Origin: Lytechinus pictus
Taxonomy: Eukaryota; Echinodermata; Echinoidea; Temnopleuroida; Toxopneustidae
DNA: 64,000 nucleotides
Assembly: GCF_037042905.1 (NCBI RefSeq)
Contig: NC_087261.1
Coordinates: 22,059,617-22,123,616 of the forward strand
Direction of reading: 5' to 3'
The notes below the pieces were generated by a model. That model made no database searches and was not told the origin of the DNA. It saw only the letters and a program-made list of their open reading frames with translations. Position numbers and translations under genes: made by a program. This document shows positions 19,901-34,900 of the stretch, piece by piece (within the stretch, counting starts at the first letter, position 1; each line of letters opens with the position of its first letter).

Positions 19901-22900
19901 TTCCAAATTCGGCTGAGACTCGTAAATTGAAATCCGTATTTGCAGGGTCACAAAAAAGTCATCCAAAGTCAATTTCTAGATAGAAAGTTTAAATGGGTTC
20001 TCCGATGCAACGTTAAGTAAATATTTCTAATCCAAATGAATTCAAAGCGTTCAAAATGAGGAAATTTCACTGCAGTGAGAAAAGTCGTAACCAAATCAAA
20101 TGATGGTGAAGGGCGCCCTCTTATGAAATGATATTATAAACATCACCACCAGAGTCCAGACCACACACTGAGCTGAGCTACGCTGCAGCACCAGAAAAAA
20201 AATCAAAGATTTTTGGAATAATGATGTGATGGAACTTTTCAAGGCCAGGGAACTAAATTATTGTTTTTGCTCCTTTCATTCACTTTTATTTAGGGTCTAG
20301 ACCACTCACACTCGTGCGAGGTTAGTGTTGGGGATAGACCGCGACTACATCGATGATAAATAATCAATCATATGACACAGGTTGTATTGGCCCAGTATGA
20401 GACCACGCTAACAGCACATCTGTACATATCAGCACGGTTCAATCTGTAATTGAACAAAAACAAACAAACAACCAATCAATATTGGAATACTTCAACACAT
20501 ATGCATATTCATACAATGTTACAATTATAATACTTGTCTGTCTAGCTGGTCTCAATTAATAAAAAATCCATATCTGAATATGAACTGACTAGTTTGAGTA
20601 TTCTGTCATACATAAAGGCAACTTCTAAACTATAAATCTGAATCCAAAAGACATTACTTGAAACATGGGATTATCTTCTTCCCTATCATTAGCTGTAAAT
20701 TTATATAAATCGCTTAACTCAATGCTCTCAAGCATTCGAAGCCAAGTCATAAATCTATTTTTATCTCACCCAGAATGCTTGTAAAACCAATCTTTTATCT
20801 GTTTAGCTATAGTGTCATAAATGCACTGAAATTCCTTTAAAATTACTCAACTTATTCATGTACATCACTATTCTTCATTAAGTACTTAAAAAACACATAT
20901 ATGTGGTCCCTGTTATCAATATTTTGAATACCATTACAACCAAACTGATCAAAAGTCTTATTACGGCTCACATGTATAAATCCAATTACCCCAAAAGAGG
21001 TAACTAATTCCGGTCACTAAATTTGCACGTGACGTACCTATGGCTATGCAATATGCTAAACCGTATTACTCGTGCAACAAAACTTCTCTCGATACATTTC
21101 TTTCTCATCAATTTTTTACCCTTTAACATCAACCTAATTAATAAATCTTATCACCTATCATCATACAACATATAATTAAGGGAATAACTTCATAATTGTC
21201 TACTTACAACGTTGGGCTCATCAAAAACAATCAATTTATCATCATAAACTCTCGGTCATCCGACCATTCCAAAACGTGGAAAATCAGTTGCATGCAAAGA
21301 AAAACGCCCTCAAACATTCATTACGAGCCATTCTCCCAAAACCTCGCCTATGACGTCATATCTCGTACTTTCATTCTACAGACTTTCTAAAGAAAACTTT
21401 CTATCATTAACATCCCGGCCCCTTAAATGTGAGCCAACAGCAAACATTTATAAAACAACATATCATAAACAAATTTTATCCCAAAAATTGATACACATCA
21501 CTTTAAGCTTATAAGTCATTTATACGGAAAAAACATAACTATGTCATCAAATCATCTTTTATGTACCTTTGTTTCAACTATCTTAATAACCCTTTCTAAT
21601 TAAACTACTGCCACAACTTGAATCTTATCAACATATCAAATATGAATGTGCAAAAATTCCTTCCAAAATATTCTAATACATATTCAATGATATATGTGTA
21701 AAACGAACCCACATGTTCAACTCTATGAAATATATAAAGCATGACAATTTTACAATAAACCCTGAACAGTACATTTCACTGAGTGTCTATACTTGAAATC
21801 CATTATCGACCAATTCGTTTGTTACTGTAAATGTCTCGCAAGTAGCTGTTTGATAAGATAGGCTTCCAAAATCCAAATCTTTCAAATGTAAGACTGTACT
21901 TAAAGCAATAAACATGAAGTTCTCAACACACTGTTACAATTCGAAGAACATGCATATTCATATACACATAGAGAAGAGTCTACTAGTGGAGCTCGCTGGG
22001 ACTCAGAAATCTGTTTGACATTGATGGATTTTGATTTTTGAAAAAGCAATTAGCGCTGTAATAACTAGCCTGAAAAATAGCCCCAACTAGGTCACTGGAC
22101 CTGATGAAGAACAACACAAGTAAACTCCACTGCAGTCTGTATCATTTCTCGTAAATGCATCTATACATACAATTACAATGTTTGCACAAAAATTACAAAT
22201 GAGGAAATACCTGCAACAGGTATCTGTTTGAATACTTTGAACTCAAAGAAAAAATATCTTTGAAACCTTTAAGATATAATACTGAATTTCAATAAATATC
22301 ACAAATTTGGTGAAATGTGTTCCAAAAAACATTTGAAAAAATGATTTTGTTCTCTTTTCCTTTTCCATTTTGCCAAAACAAATGAAAATTTCTTTAAGCA
22401 TCATAACAAGCAAATTTGCCATCAAAATACTTCTTATAATCCACTGACAACAGGCAGACCAGAAGAGATGTGTTCTGCAATTAAAAACAAATATCTTAAT
22501 AACGACATTCGTGCCATATTACACAGAATTATATGATAGAAATCTCACAAGTATGCTTAAAAAAATGTTGAAAGATCCAACGATGTTAAGCACCATCCTA
22601 AAGAGTCCATTCTCGTCGTAGAACTGAGCTTGTTATACAATGAAATACATGTAATAGTCCTTTCATAATACATTCAACAAGATTGAATATGTAATTCCAA
22701 GAGATAATGATGAGCTTTCTCTTACAAATAGTCTATCTTCCTGACTTTGTAAAATATCTCAAAGTAGTCTTTTAGCGTCCATTAAATCATGCATCATATC
22801 GCTCAAACTGTATAGCGTCCGTCTTATTTCTCTTGTTCTGTAGATTCAATTAGACATAGTTTTTGTACAGGTCTAACCAGTGTAGATGATTTGGTCTTTA

Positions 22901-25900
22901 TTTTTGCCGTCCTTACTAAACCATCTCTACCAGAAAATGTTTCTGTTATCCTTCCCATTAACCATTGATTCCTCGGCAATCCGTCCATGATGAGCACGAT
23001 GTCCCCTACAGCTATATTTCTCGATGGCGTAGACCACTTCTCTCGCTGTTGGAGGGCGGGCAGATATTCGCGAATCCACCTGCGCCAAAAGACGTCGGCT
23101 AAATATTGTATCTGCCGCCATCTTCTTTGACTATAGAGATCTCTCTTCTCACTCACGTCGAAGGGGAGGACATTACTCTGCCGCAGAAGCAAGAGATGGT
23201 TAGGTGTTAGTGGTTCTAGGTCCCTGTAATCATCAGAGACCACAGTGAGAGGACGTCCGTTGATCACTGCTTCTACCAGACACATCAGAGTACACAAGCC
23301 CTCATCAGAGAGAGCCTGCTGTTTCAGTAAAGCGTTCAACACCTTGCGTACAGTTCTGATCTGTCTCTCCCACGAGCCCCCCATGTGCGAAGCACTTGGA
23401 GGATTGAACTTCCAGTCTATACCTTTCCGCAACAGATGATCCTGGATCTTCTGTTGATTCCAAGATCGGATACCATCACGTAGTTCACGCTCGGCCCCAA
23501 CAAAGTTCGTCCCATTGTCACTTCTGATAACCTCTGGTTGACCTCGACGTGCTATGAACCGTTGAAGTCCATTTATGAACGAGTCCGTTTCCAAAGAGTG
23601 CAATATTTCAATATGTACTGCACGTACTACCAAACAGGTAAAAATGCAGCCATAACGTTTGACATGAGACCTTCCTTGCTTGACCATGAACGGACCAAAA
23701 CAATCAACACCAACATAGGTAAATGGTGGTTTCTCTGTTTGCACTCTGTCACTTGGTAGATCAGCCATCTTTTGTGTGGTTGGAGTGGCTGACATCCGCT
23801 TGCACACCACACAGTCTCGAAGAGCTTGTTTAACGGCTACTCTTCCACTTATTACCCAGTACTGTCTCCTGAGTAATGAGAGCACATGTTCTCGTCCTGA
23901 GTGACCCGACATCTGATGATATTGTCTTATGATCAGTCTCACAACATGGTGCATCTTGGGAAGAATGATGGGATGTTTGGTCTTATTATCGACTGATGCA
24001 TGTTGAAGACGTCCACCTACATGAATAAGACCATCATCAAATACCTTTGGGTCCAGCTTGGAAAGAGAGCTAGATTTCTTTACTCTGGATACCTGTTCTT
24101 TGCTCTCTCTTTCATTTCTTACAGGTCTCTGCAGTACTTCCAGTTCTTCAGGAAAGCTCTGATGCTGGATATACTTCAGAATTGCTTGTTCTGCATCTCT
24201 CAAGTCACTCACTGTAAGAAGCTTCTCACAGTCAAATGTTTTCTTCTGTGCTTTACTCTGCAGATACTTTCCAAACTGCAAGATCCTAGCTACTGCCTTC
24301 TTCAGCTTGTACCACTCCGAAAAGTAATTTAACAGTTTGTCAGTAGCTGCCAGTGGTACTTCATCTCTAGTTTCGGCAGTGAAGGACTTAACAGTCTTTA
24401 CTTCTGGATCATTGTCTGATATATCATCTGAATCTGGATCTTGGCTCCTTTCCTCTTCAGACAGCAGTATGAATTCTGGTCCATGAATCCATCTTTGGCT
24501 AGCTACCAGATCTCGTGCACTCATGCCTCTGCTTACATCATCAGCTGGATTCTCCTTACTGTTGACATGGTGCCACTGCTTTACATCACTGACAGAGTGA
24601 ATCACTGACAATCTATTGGCAACAAAAGTGTGAAATCGTTTGTCCTCATTCTTGATGTATGCCAATACAATCATGCTGTCAGTCCAAAACACCGAGTCCT
24701 TCAGTGGTAGACCCAGTTCTCTCCTCACTAAGACATCAGCCTTCACCGCAACAGTAGCAGCCATCAGCTCCAGGCGAGGTATGGTAGTCCTTTTTAGAGG
24801 AGCGAGGTGAGATTTGGCAAAGACAAGGCTGCTGCAGACTTGTCCATCAGAATTCTTGGCTACCAGATAGGTGACTGCTCCATAGGCTTCTTCAGAGGCA
24901 TCAGCGAAATGATGAAGCTGATACTCAATCATGGCACCATAGCTTGTGGGAATCATACATCTTGGCACCTTGAAGTGTTCTACCTCAGAAAGTTGTTTTA
25001 CCCACTGTTGCCAAATCTCCTGTTCAACATCTGGAATTGGGTCATCCCATCCTAACTTCAATGTCGTCAGTCTTTGCATCAGATGCTTAGCTTTCAAGAT
25101 GAAGGGACTCAAGAAGCCAAGCGGGTCATAAATGCTTGATACGATGCTAAGCAATCCCCTTCTTGTCAGAGGTTTGTCCTTTATCGATGTCTTGTACTCC
25201 AGACAGTCTTCCTGTACATCCCAGTTGATACCCAAGGCTCTCTCAACTGGAAGTGGTTCCCTGTTTAAGTCTAAGCCTTTGACTTGCTTAGCCCTCTCTT
25301 CCTCTGGGATGGATTGAAGAACTTTGGTTCGATTGCTAATCCACTTAGTAAGTCTAAAGCCTTTCTTCTGCAACAGGCTCCTCAACTCAGTAGCTATTCT
25401 AATTGCAGCATCTTCATCAGGTACAGCCACCAAGCAATCATCCACGTAGAAATTATGCTTCACAATTCTTGCGACATCAGGGCTGAATTCAGTTTCAAAG
25501 TCCTCAGCTGTCCTTCGGAGAGCATAGCTGCACACACTCGGACTCCAGGTTCCCCCGAACAAGTGAACACACATTCGGTAGGTTAGGGGGTTTTCTTTCA
25601 TGTTACCTCTTGGCCACCATAGGAATCTCAGAACATCTCGGTCTGCAGCAGGCACTCGTACTTGATGAAACATGGCTTCGACATCTGCCATCAAGGCCAC
25701 AGGAGCTGATCGAAACCTCAACAACACCCCGATCAGCTTGTTGGTAAGATCTGGTCCCTGGTAGACTACCTTGTTCAGCGACAAGCCTTTCCATTCAGCC
25801 GCACAATCGAAAACGATCCTTACTTTCCCAGGCTTCTGCGGATGGAATACTGCATGGTGTGGCAAGTACCATTCACATTGGTTCTTATTTTCTTCCTGTT

Positions 25901-28900
25901 CATTGACCTCTTCAGCATAACCTTTTTCCAAGAGATCTGTTATGCCGTCTGCATACTTCTGGAGGAGGCCATCACTTTGGTTAAGCTTTCTTCCTAGGCT
26001 TTCGAGTCTCCTCTGAGCTAACCAACGATTATTCTGGAGATTGGGAGGTCTCCTTTTGAAGGGGATAGGGAGCTGGTAGTGGCCGTCTTCTGTGCAGATG
26101 CCTTGCTCCCATTCTGCCAAAGCCTTTACATCGTTTCTGGACATTCCCCTCTCTTCCTTCAGTGGATCAGCAGTCTCCAGCTTCCAGAATTTCTCTAACT
26201 GCTTCTCGAGACACAGATCTCCTTCGATGAAGGTGCTTGTGGCATATATTTCCTTTTCCTTTTTCTCTGTGGTGTTCAGAGGACCATGGAGCGTCCATCC
26301 GAGACAGGTGCTTATTGCGTACGGTCCCTCTTTTCCCTTTCTGATCTCTAAAGGAAACAAGGCTTCAGGCACGTCTTGGCCGATTATCAGACCCACTTCT
26401 TCCTCGGTTGCCAAAGGGATGTTAATACCTTTAAGGTGGGTCAATCCTTTAATCTCTTCATACTTGGCCATGTGAATGCCCTTGACGTTGATACTGTCCT
26501 TTGTATAAACACATGGAAGCTTCACCCTTTTACTGTCGTCTCCAGTATCCACTACAAGACTTACAGCTTCAGTGTGGACAATACTTTCTTTCCTCTCGAG
26601 AGTTGTTAGCAGGAGCTTCTCCTTTACGCCTTTAACTCCTAGGCGCCTCACTAGACTCGTCAAACAGAACGTGCTTGTAGAACCGGAGTCAAGTAGTGCA
26701 TATGTCTTCAGCACTTGTTTGCCGCCTTCTGCTCGTACTCTCACAGGCACTATAGGTAGCACACTCCTCCTGCCGGCCCCTGTGGAATTGCAAGACGCCT
26801 CGACTTCCACGCTGTTATTCTGTGCATCACCCTCTGAATTTTGGTCACCAGCTGGTTCCGATGTATGTAAGAGCTTATTGTGCTTTCGAGAGCAGCCTTC
26901 AACGGAGCAAGTCATCTTGCTCTTGCATGCTCCAGTCATGTGACCTGGTCTTAAGCAGTTAAAGCACAGTCCTTTCTTTCTTGCAAGCCGAAGACGATCT
27001 TTGGGCATCATGTCTTTGAACTGCTTGCAGTCCCACAGCTTGTGGTCACCTTTACACTCGAAACATCCTGGTTCCGCAGGCTTGGAACTTGATGAAGTTG
27101 AAAAGGAGCCCTTGGGTTTTCCACCACTTGTAGATTTTCGTTGATCACTCTTGGAAGACATAAGGCCACCGTAGACAGGGTCGTTGATTTCTTGTGCAGC
27201 TTCTTGCACAAAGTACATCATGTCCTCGAAGCCCGGGATCCTGTTCTGACGACGAAGCACTCCGACTCTATTAAGCCATTTTCCCTTCAGATGATAAGGC
27301 AGTCGTTCAGCAATCGGAAGAAGCACCTTTTGAGGTGAGAGTTCATGCTCAAACCCCATGGCCCGAAAAGACATCAAGCATACACTCATATCATCTGCCA
27401 GAGCTCTCAGTGCATTTCTGTCTTGAGGGCCTATGCTCTTCCCATTTGTTATCTTCTTCACCCAGGCCTCTGTTATAATGACTGGATTTCCATAGCGCTC
27501 CTGTAAAAGATGCTTCGCTGTGGAATATCCCTGCATGGTAGGCATTAACAGGCAAGGACTCAGTAATCTCTTAGGTTCTCCCTTACAGTAATGAAGCAAT
27601 CTCGTCAACTTCGTCCTGTCCTCCACCAGCGTGGCATCCACACTGTCTTCGAAGCTACGCCAGAACTCCCAAAATCCCAATGGATCTCCTTCATAACAAG
27701 TCAGTTCAGCTTTAGGGAGTTGCATTGCTTCAAGGAGATGTTGTTGCTGCTTCTGACTTTGCCTCATCAGATTGATGAGATCTGAATTCTCATTCCTGGA
27801 CTGATTCGCTGATATCTTATCACCTTTACCATTGTTATTCCAAGAAGAGTCACTCGCTACAACAGGCTTTGAGGTTGTAGTGTGAACAGCTGCCTCTGAT
27901 GACCTAGCGACTGCTGTCTCTGAAGACCTGGGAACGGTGTTCTCTGGCGTTCTCATTGCCATATTATCTGAGGGGTATGGCAAGGTTTCATCCTCTTTCT
28001 CAGGTAAGCTGACTCCAAACTTATTGGTCTCAAAGTCCAGGTACACGCGTTCTTCTGCTTCTGCGATCCGCAGCTTGGTTTGCATAGACAGTCTCAACTT
28101 ACGCTGCGTAAGTCGAAATTCTTCAAGTTCTAGATTTTGTCGTTCCTCCATAGCAGCTGCTTCAGCTGCCAATGCTGCTTTGCGGGCCATCAGTCTCAGC
28201 TTAGATGATGAAGCAGAACTTGTGTGGCTTCCACACTGACTCGCAGAGTCTCCAGGCTGAACATCCTGGTCATCTTCCTGCCTCATTTCTCTAACAGTGG
28301 ATGACTCACCAGCATCTCGAGGTTGACCTGCATCACTCATCCTGATGATCGTTATTGAACTTGATGTTGGGGATAGACCGCGACTACATCGATGATAAAT
28401 AATCAATCATATGACACAGGTTGTATTGGCCCAGTATGAGACCACGCTAACAGCACATCTGTACATATCAGCACGGTTCAATCTGTAATTGAACAAAAAC
28501 AAACAAACAACCAATCAATATTGGAATACTTCAACACATATGCATATTCATACAATGTTACAATTATAATACTTGTCTGTCTAGCTGGTCTCAATTAATA
28601 AAAAATCCATATCTGAATATGAACTGACTAGTTTGAGTATTCTGTCATACATAAAGGCAACTTCTAAACTATAAATCTGAATCCAAAAGACATTACTTGA
28701 AACATGGGATTATCTTCTTCCCTATCATTAGCTGTAAATTTATATAAATCGCTTAACTCAATGCTCTCAAGCATTCGAAGCCAAGTCATAAATCTATTTT
28801 TATCTCACCCAGAATGCTTGTAAAACCAATCTTTTATCTGTTTAGCTATAGTGTCATAAATGCGCTGAAATTCCTTTAAAATTACTCAACTTATTCATGT

Positions 28901-31900
28901 ACATCACTATTCTTCATTAAGTACTTAAAAAACACATATATGTGGTCCCTGTTATCAATATTTTGAATACCATTACAACCAAACTGATCAAAAGTCTTAT
29001 TACGGCTCACATGTATAAATCCAATTACCCCAAAAGAGGTAACTAATTCCGGTCACTAAATTTGCACGTGACGTACCTATGGCTATGCAATATGCTAAAC
29101 CGTATTACTCGTGCAACAAAACTTCTCTCGATACATTTCTTTCTCATCAATTTTTTACCCTTTAACATCAACCTAATTAATAAATCTTATCACCTATCAT
29201 CATACAACATATAATTAAGGGAATAACTTCATAATTGTCTACTTACAACGTTGGGCTCATCAAAAACAATCAATTTATCATCATAAACTCTCGGTCATCC
29301 GACCATTCCAAAACGTGGAAAATCAGTTGCATGCAAAGAAAAACGCCCTCAAACATTCATTACGAGCCATTCTCCCAAAACCTCGCCTATGACGTCATAT
29401 CTCGTACTTTCATTCTACAGACTTTCTAAAGAAAACTTTCTATCATTAACAGTTAGTATTAGTATACTAATATACTAATGGGTCTAGACTACATTATTTA
29501 CAATATTCTGAGAAATGTATTTTTTATTACAGATGTATATTCATACATTCACTGTTTTCAGGTTTTCTTGACAATGCAGTATGCTTCTCTTTGTTTTCAA
29601 AAGACATTTTGCACATTTCCTGAAGAAAAAATTAAGACTTTGATGGATTTCCATGTACTTCAGATTGATCACATCAATCATAACTCTTTGTACATGTAAG
29701 ACAGGGCCCTGGTGATCAGTTCTTTGGTTAATCATCTTTTTAATAATTTTGATTCCCATCAGCGAAATATTTTTTTTTCCAGATTTCTGTAATTCTTATG
29801 ATTTTAAGTCAGAAAGTGGTAATACATGAGAAATAATGAACAAAAAATAAACTAAGTTAAAGGAGAATGAAACCCTTGAAACCAGCTGAATCCATATCAA
29901 AGAGAAAAATCAAAGAAACATATTGTTGAAAGTTTGAGGAAGATTGAATGAATAATAAGAAAGTTATGAGCATTTGAATATTGAGATCACTAATGCCATG
30001 TAGATCCTCCCATTGGCAATGCGACCAAGATCTGTGATGTCACACACGTACAACTCCCTCATTACTTTAGTACTTATTTCACTTTATATATTCTCACTTT
30101 TATAGAGTCTATCACAAGGTGATGTGTTCTCTTTATGAGAGGACAAGTACAGAGGTTTCACAACATTATATCATTGATGAATCGTTTGTCATATGATTAG
30201 CATGAGCAAAAAAAAGATGTTTGGGGTATATTTTCAGTGTCCAAAAGGGGAGAGTTGTTCATCTGTGACATCATAGATCTTGGTCGTATTGCCAATGGGA
30301 GGATCTCCATAGCATTAGTGATCTCGACATTCAAATGCTCATAACTCTTCTATTGCTAGTCCTATTTTACTCAAACTTTTGTTGAGCTTATTCTTTGTTT
30401 TTCTGCTTTCACAAAAGCTAACTTGCTCCAAGAGTTTCATTCTCCTTTAATATCTAGATCTACATGTAGATCTATGAGACGATTTCCAATTTTTGTCATC
30501 ACATTCACAGCGATCACCAAAATGTGCAGTTCTATGAGATGTTAGATCTACATGTATTTTCTATATATAACTCATATTTTTCGTCCAATTTTTATGTTTT
30601 TTTCTGTGCTATCATGTATGAATTTTCTCTTAAATTCAACATTTTTGTTGGTGTGGACTTCCCTTTTTATAATGATCTCTCGCTTTCTCTCTCTTTCTTG
30701 TCGACCTTGCTATCTAGGTGATTCTATATGGCGATGCCGAGGAATGTTTATCCAAGAAGGAGAATGTGGTCTACCTCTCCAACCACCAGACGACCTTAGA
30801 CTGGGTGGTGACGGACATAGTGGCATCCAGGGCGGGGTGCTTGGGAAGGGTTCGCTACGTTCTCAAAGACGGCCTCAAGTATCTTCCACTCTACGGATAC
30901 GTCTTTGGTTTGGTGAGGGTTTATTTTTTCATTATACATGTATCGGATGAGTCAAGCTACTTATCAAAGAGTTGAATTAATATAAATTTACATAAGTTGA
31001 AGTAGTCTACCAAAAAAATGTGGATGTGTGATGTCATTGATTTCCTACATACTCTGTACGTACCAATCTTTTTATGTTCAATATCCAATAAGTGATTTCA
31101 AGAAAAAACAATGATTAAAGGGATGGTCCGGGCTGAAAATATTTATAGCTTAATAAATAGAGTAGAATTCACTGAGCAAAATGCCGAAAATTTCACCAAA
31201 ATCGGATAACAAATAACAAAGTTATTGAATTTTAAAGTTTAGCAATATTTTGTGAAAACAGCCGTCATGAATATTCATTAGGTCGGCTGATGATGTCACA
31301 TCTCCACTTGTTCTTTTGTATTTTATTATATGAAATTGGGTTTATTCAATTTTTTTCCTCCAAGAACTAGAAGAATTGGATTGACAACTGATTTAGTGCA
31401 TGAGATATTTATTTCATTTATTTCATTATAAGGGAGACATATTATTCACACAAGTATGAAATAGTGACAAAATTATGATTTCATTTAATAACATAAGAAA
31501 ACGGAAAGTGGGGATGTGACATCATCAGCCCACCTAATGAATATTCATGACGACTGTTTTCACAAAATATTGCTAAAATTTAAACTTCAATATTTCAAAT
31601 TTTCGGTATTTTGCTTAGTGAATTCTACTCTATGTATTAAGATATAAATATTTTCAGCCCGGACCATCCCTTTAAGAGCTGTAACTTAATGTTTATGCCA
31701 TGGTTGTACCCAGTTCTGTTGGATCCTCATTCCATGTACGACTTTTTCTGAACAGAACATACTTTTTTTTACAATTCTCTACTATTTTGATAGCCTTCTC
31801 AGTGTTACACTTAGTTTCTTCTCCAGTGTCTGCTACATGTATACAACCTTTCAAAATATATGATGTATAAATGGCACGGATTAACTTTGAAAAGTAGTGA

Positions 31901-34900
31901 ATTTGGTACAATGCAATTGGAATAACATTGAAACAATTTATTGTTTTATTTCCCAAAAGCACGGCTGTATATTTGTGAACAGGGCTAAGAGTCGATTAGC
32001 TGCACCTCCAAGTTTTACCAAAGTTGTCAAAAAGTTGAAGCATCACCGTGATAATAAAATTCCAGTAAGTATGGCTTGGGTTGTTTTACATAAAGCTCCT
32101 GGTACATTGTACATGTACACCTAACTTCTTGCACAACTGGGTCCCATCTTTTAAAAAGTTGTGATTGATTCGATCACTCGCAACTATGGAAAGCCATCAA
32201 CATCTAAAATACTTGTTTGTTCAAAATATATTTTCTAGCAATGATGTAGATTCATACATTCACTGTTTTCTTGACAATTCAGTATGCTTCTTTTTGTTCT
32301 CAAAAGATATTGTGCACATTTAATCAAGAAAAAATTATGACTTTGATGGATTTCCATATACTTGAGATTGATCACATCAATCATAACTCTTTGTAAGACA
32401 GGGCCCTGGTGATCAGTTCTTGGGTTAATCATCTTTTTAATCATTTTGATTCCCATCAGCTAACAATAACATTGAAACCTGATCTTGTGGACCATGATTC
32501 TTCTTGTGAAATGTTATTAGGGTTGTAGGTAATTCACTCACAACAAGAAAAGAAAAAAATAGCAGGAGGACAGGACACCGGTCATGCGTTACGTTGGATG
32601 TTACTACAAACAGCTTGTAAGAAAACCTAACCTCTTGCGTTCCCCTATAAAAACTTTCTTTCTGATTCTGAAATTTGTAAATTGGTTTTAGTGTTCAGGT
32701 TTGACAAAAGCCCATTTGATTTTCTATAAACTTTTGTGAAAAATGTTATCAGTCCCTATTCTACTGGAGCCAATTTGTTTCTTACTTTCAGTCTAGTCTC
32801 TCATTTCATCATTTCCTGAAATTGAAAAAATTTTAGTGATACTTTTGTGTACTGTATATACATGTATATATTAATAGTTTTTAAGATTTGATTGAATTCT
32901 GTTGTGTAGCAGAAGTGATTTCAGTCCAGTTTATTGTGTAGCACCAGTGCTTTCAGTCCATTTCAGTTTTATGACTTGTCAATTGCACTCAAATTTTTTG
33001 TTTGTTTCTTTTTTTTCCAGTCATGGCTAGTGGTTTTCCCGGAAGGCACCAGGTTTAGACCAGAAAAAGACGAAGCCATCAAAACCAGTCAAGCATTTGC
33101 ATTTAAGCAAGGTTAGAAGCATGTCTTTAAAGAGAATTTTTAGGGACAGTGATTTTCCGTTTAAAAAAATTGCCTTTTCCGTTTCAGAAAATCTTAAATT
33201 CCGTTTCAGCGTGTCAGAAAACGGAAATTCTGTTTCCCCATGGACTTTGTGTACATAAAAAATTTACGATTCCGTTATTCAGTAGCAATAAGACAACACT
33301 CGCGCTGGTAAAAATTTGTATCTGCCACTGTACCAACAATGCAGTAGAATCCGCTCTAATCAGATCTATGCGGGTACGCAAAATATTTTGACAAACACAT
33401 TTAACATGAATACATCCTCACCTTTCACATTTTTAGCATTATTTTACGGTTGAATGAAATTTTATTGATAATTGGGTTTTTTTTTGGACATCGTTTTGAG
33501 CAGTCAATGATTTTGTTCTATCTGCCATTTTGGATTTCAAGATTGTGCTGTTATATCTTCAAATGTAGAGGGCAGCAACACACAACCTGCATGTGAATGT
33601 TTTCGATAGGGCCGACCGACCGTACCCCGCCGGCGCGGCCGGGAAGGACCGGGGCAAGGGGTGCGATCGAGTGTGATGGAGTGAAGAGCAGTCACGATGT
33701 GTGGATTGTCGTGATTGTAGTGAAGTGAGATCGTGTTTTGTGAGGTTTTGTGGCCATTTAATATCTGTATTTTATTGAGATTTTGGAGTAATTTATGTTG
33801 CTGTTCTGTGTATTCTGAGGAAAAATATGTTTTCCGTGATTTTCCGCTTGAAATGCCACTTTCCGTTTTAAAATACCATTTCCGTGAATTCCATCCGTTT
33901 TCCGCGATCGTGGAAAATCACTGTCCCTGAATGTTCACCCTAATATCAAATTAGTTCTATGCAGCTTACAGTAACTCGTTGATCCAGACTTAGTCGTAAA
34001 ATTTTGAGTTAATGAATGTCGCAGGGTGCGGACTATTTTTGGTGCGGGCCTGGTGCAGAGCAAAAAATCATAAGTTACTGAAAACGGTAATGATCTGTTG
34101 AACATACATGTAGTTTGATGTCAGTATAAAACATAGTGCACATGTACAAAGACCAGACAGAAGGTCACTAGGGCCCTGTTTACATAGAGGTGCGACAGGT
34201 CCAATCAACCTTTATCAACTATTTGGAAATCCACCACCATAATTTCTTCTACAGGAAATGTGAACAAAGTCCTTCCTTTGTAAACAAAGAGGGGCACATC
34301 CAAATGTCAAAGCCACGATTAATACAAGAGTATATATCTTATCTGTAAAACATTTGAACAAACATGTATAATAGATGTTGACGTTGGTTAATTGATCAAT
34401 CTCAACTCTTTGTAAGACGGAGCCCAGTTGTACGTAAGATCATGGGTAATTTACAAATAGCTTCATTAAACACCACCCTTGGTTCCTTATGAAAATCAAA
34501 ACTAAAAAAGACATAAAATCTTGTAATATATGTCCGTGAGTTTATCTTCTACAGTGTACAATTTGTCATACCCCATATAAATTATAAAGAACAGAGGTAT
34601 TAAAGTAGAATGCTTCTGAGCATTTGTATTTGCTAAAAGATGTACACTGTTACTATCATCGATCAGGGCTTATGATCTAGCACATAAACCTATGAAACAT
34701 CCGGTTGAGGATTTTTGTTATTTCTGTATACCCTTAGGTCTCCCAGTTTTACACCACGTCCTTTCACCACGGATCCGAGCCACCCATCTCTGCGTGGAGG
34801 GGTTTCGCGACTACGCAGGTGCTATCTACGATGTTACGATAGCTTACTCCAATACGGGCGAACATGGAGATGGTCCTGTTGTAAGGAAAGAAGCGCCTTC

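Larger units (their letters stand above)
20326..29451 (-). mobile_element. Full-length young BEL/Pao LTR retrotransposon
   Basis: 9126-bp element inside AGPAT5 intron 1, opposite to the host gene. Both LTRs are 1087 bp, TG..CA bounded and differ by one base in my line-by-line comparison (A at 20825, G at 28864). The insertion is flanked by the 5-bp duplication gttag (20321-20325 and 29452-29456), the size usual for BEL/Pao. The internal region is one open 1860-codon gag-pol frame with no stop or frameshift, followed by 1.4 kb without coding before the 3' LTR. No env-like frame was recognised. Confidence 0.97.

Noticed and set aside
22927..28239. Numerous plus-strand frames across the BEL/Pao region
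   Set aside because: They are antisense shadows of the retrotransposon polyprotein, without recognisable motifs.
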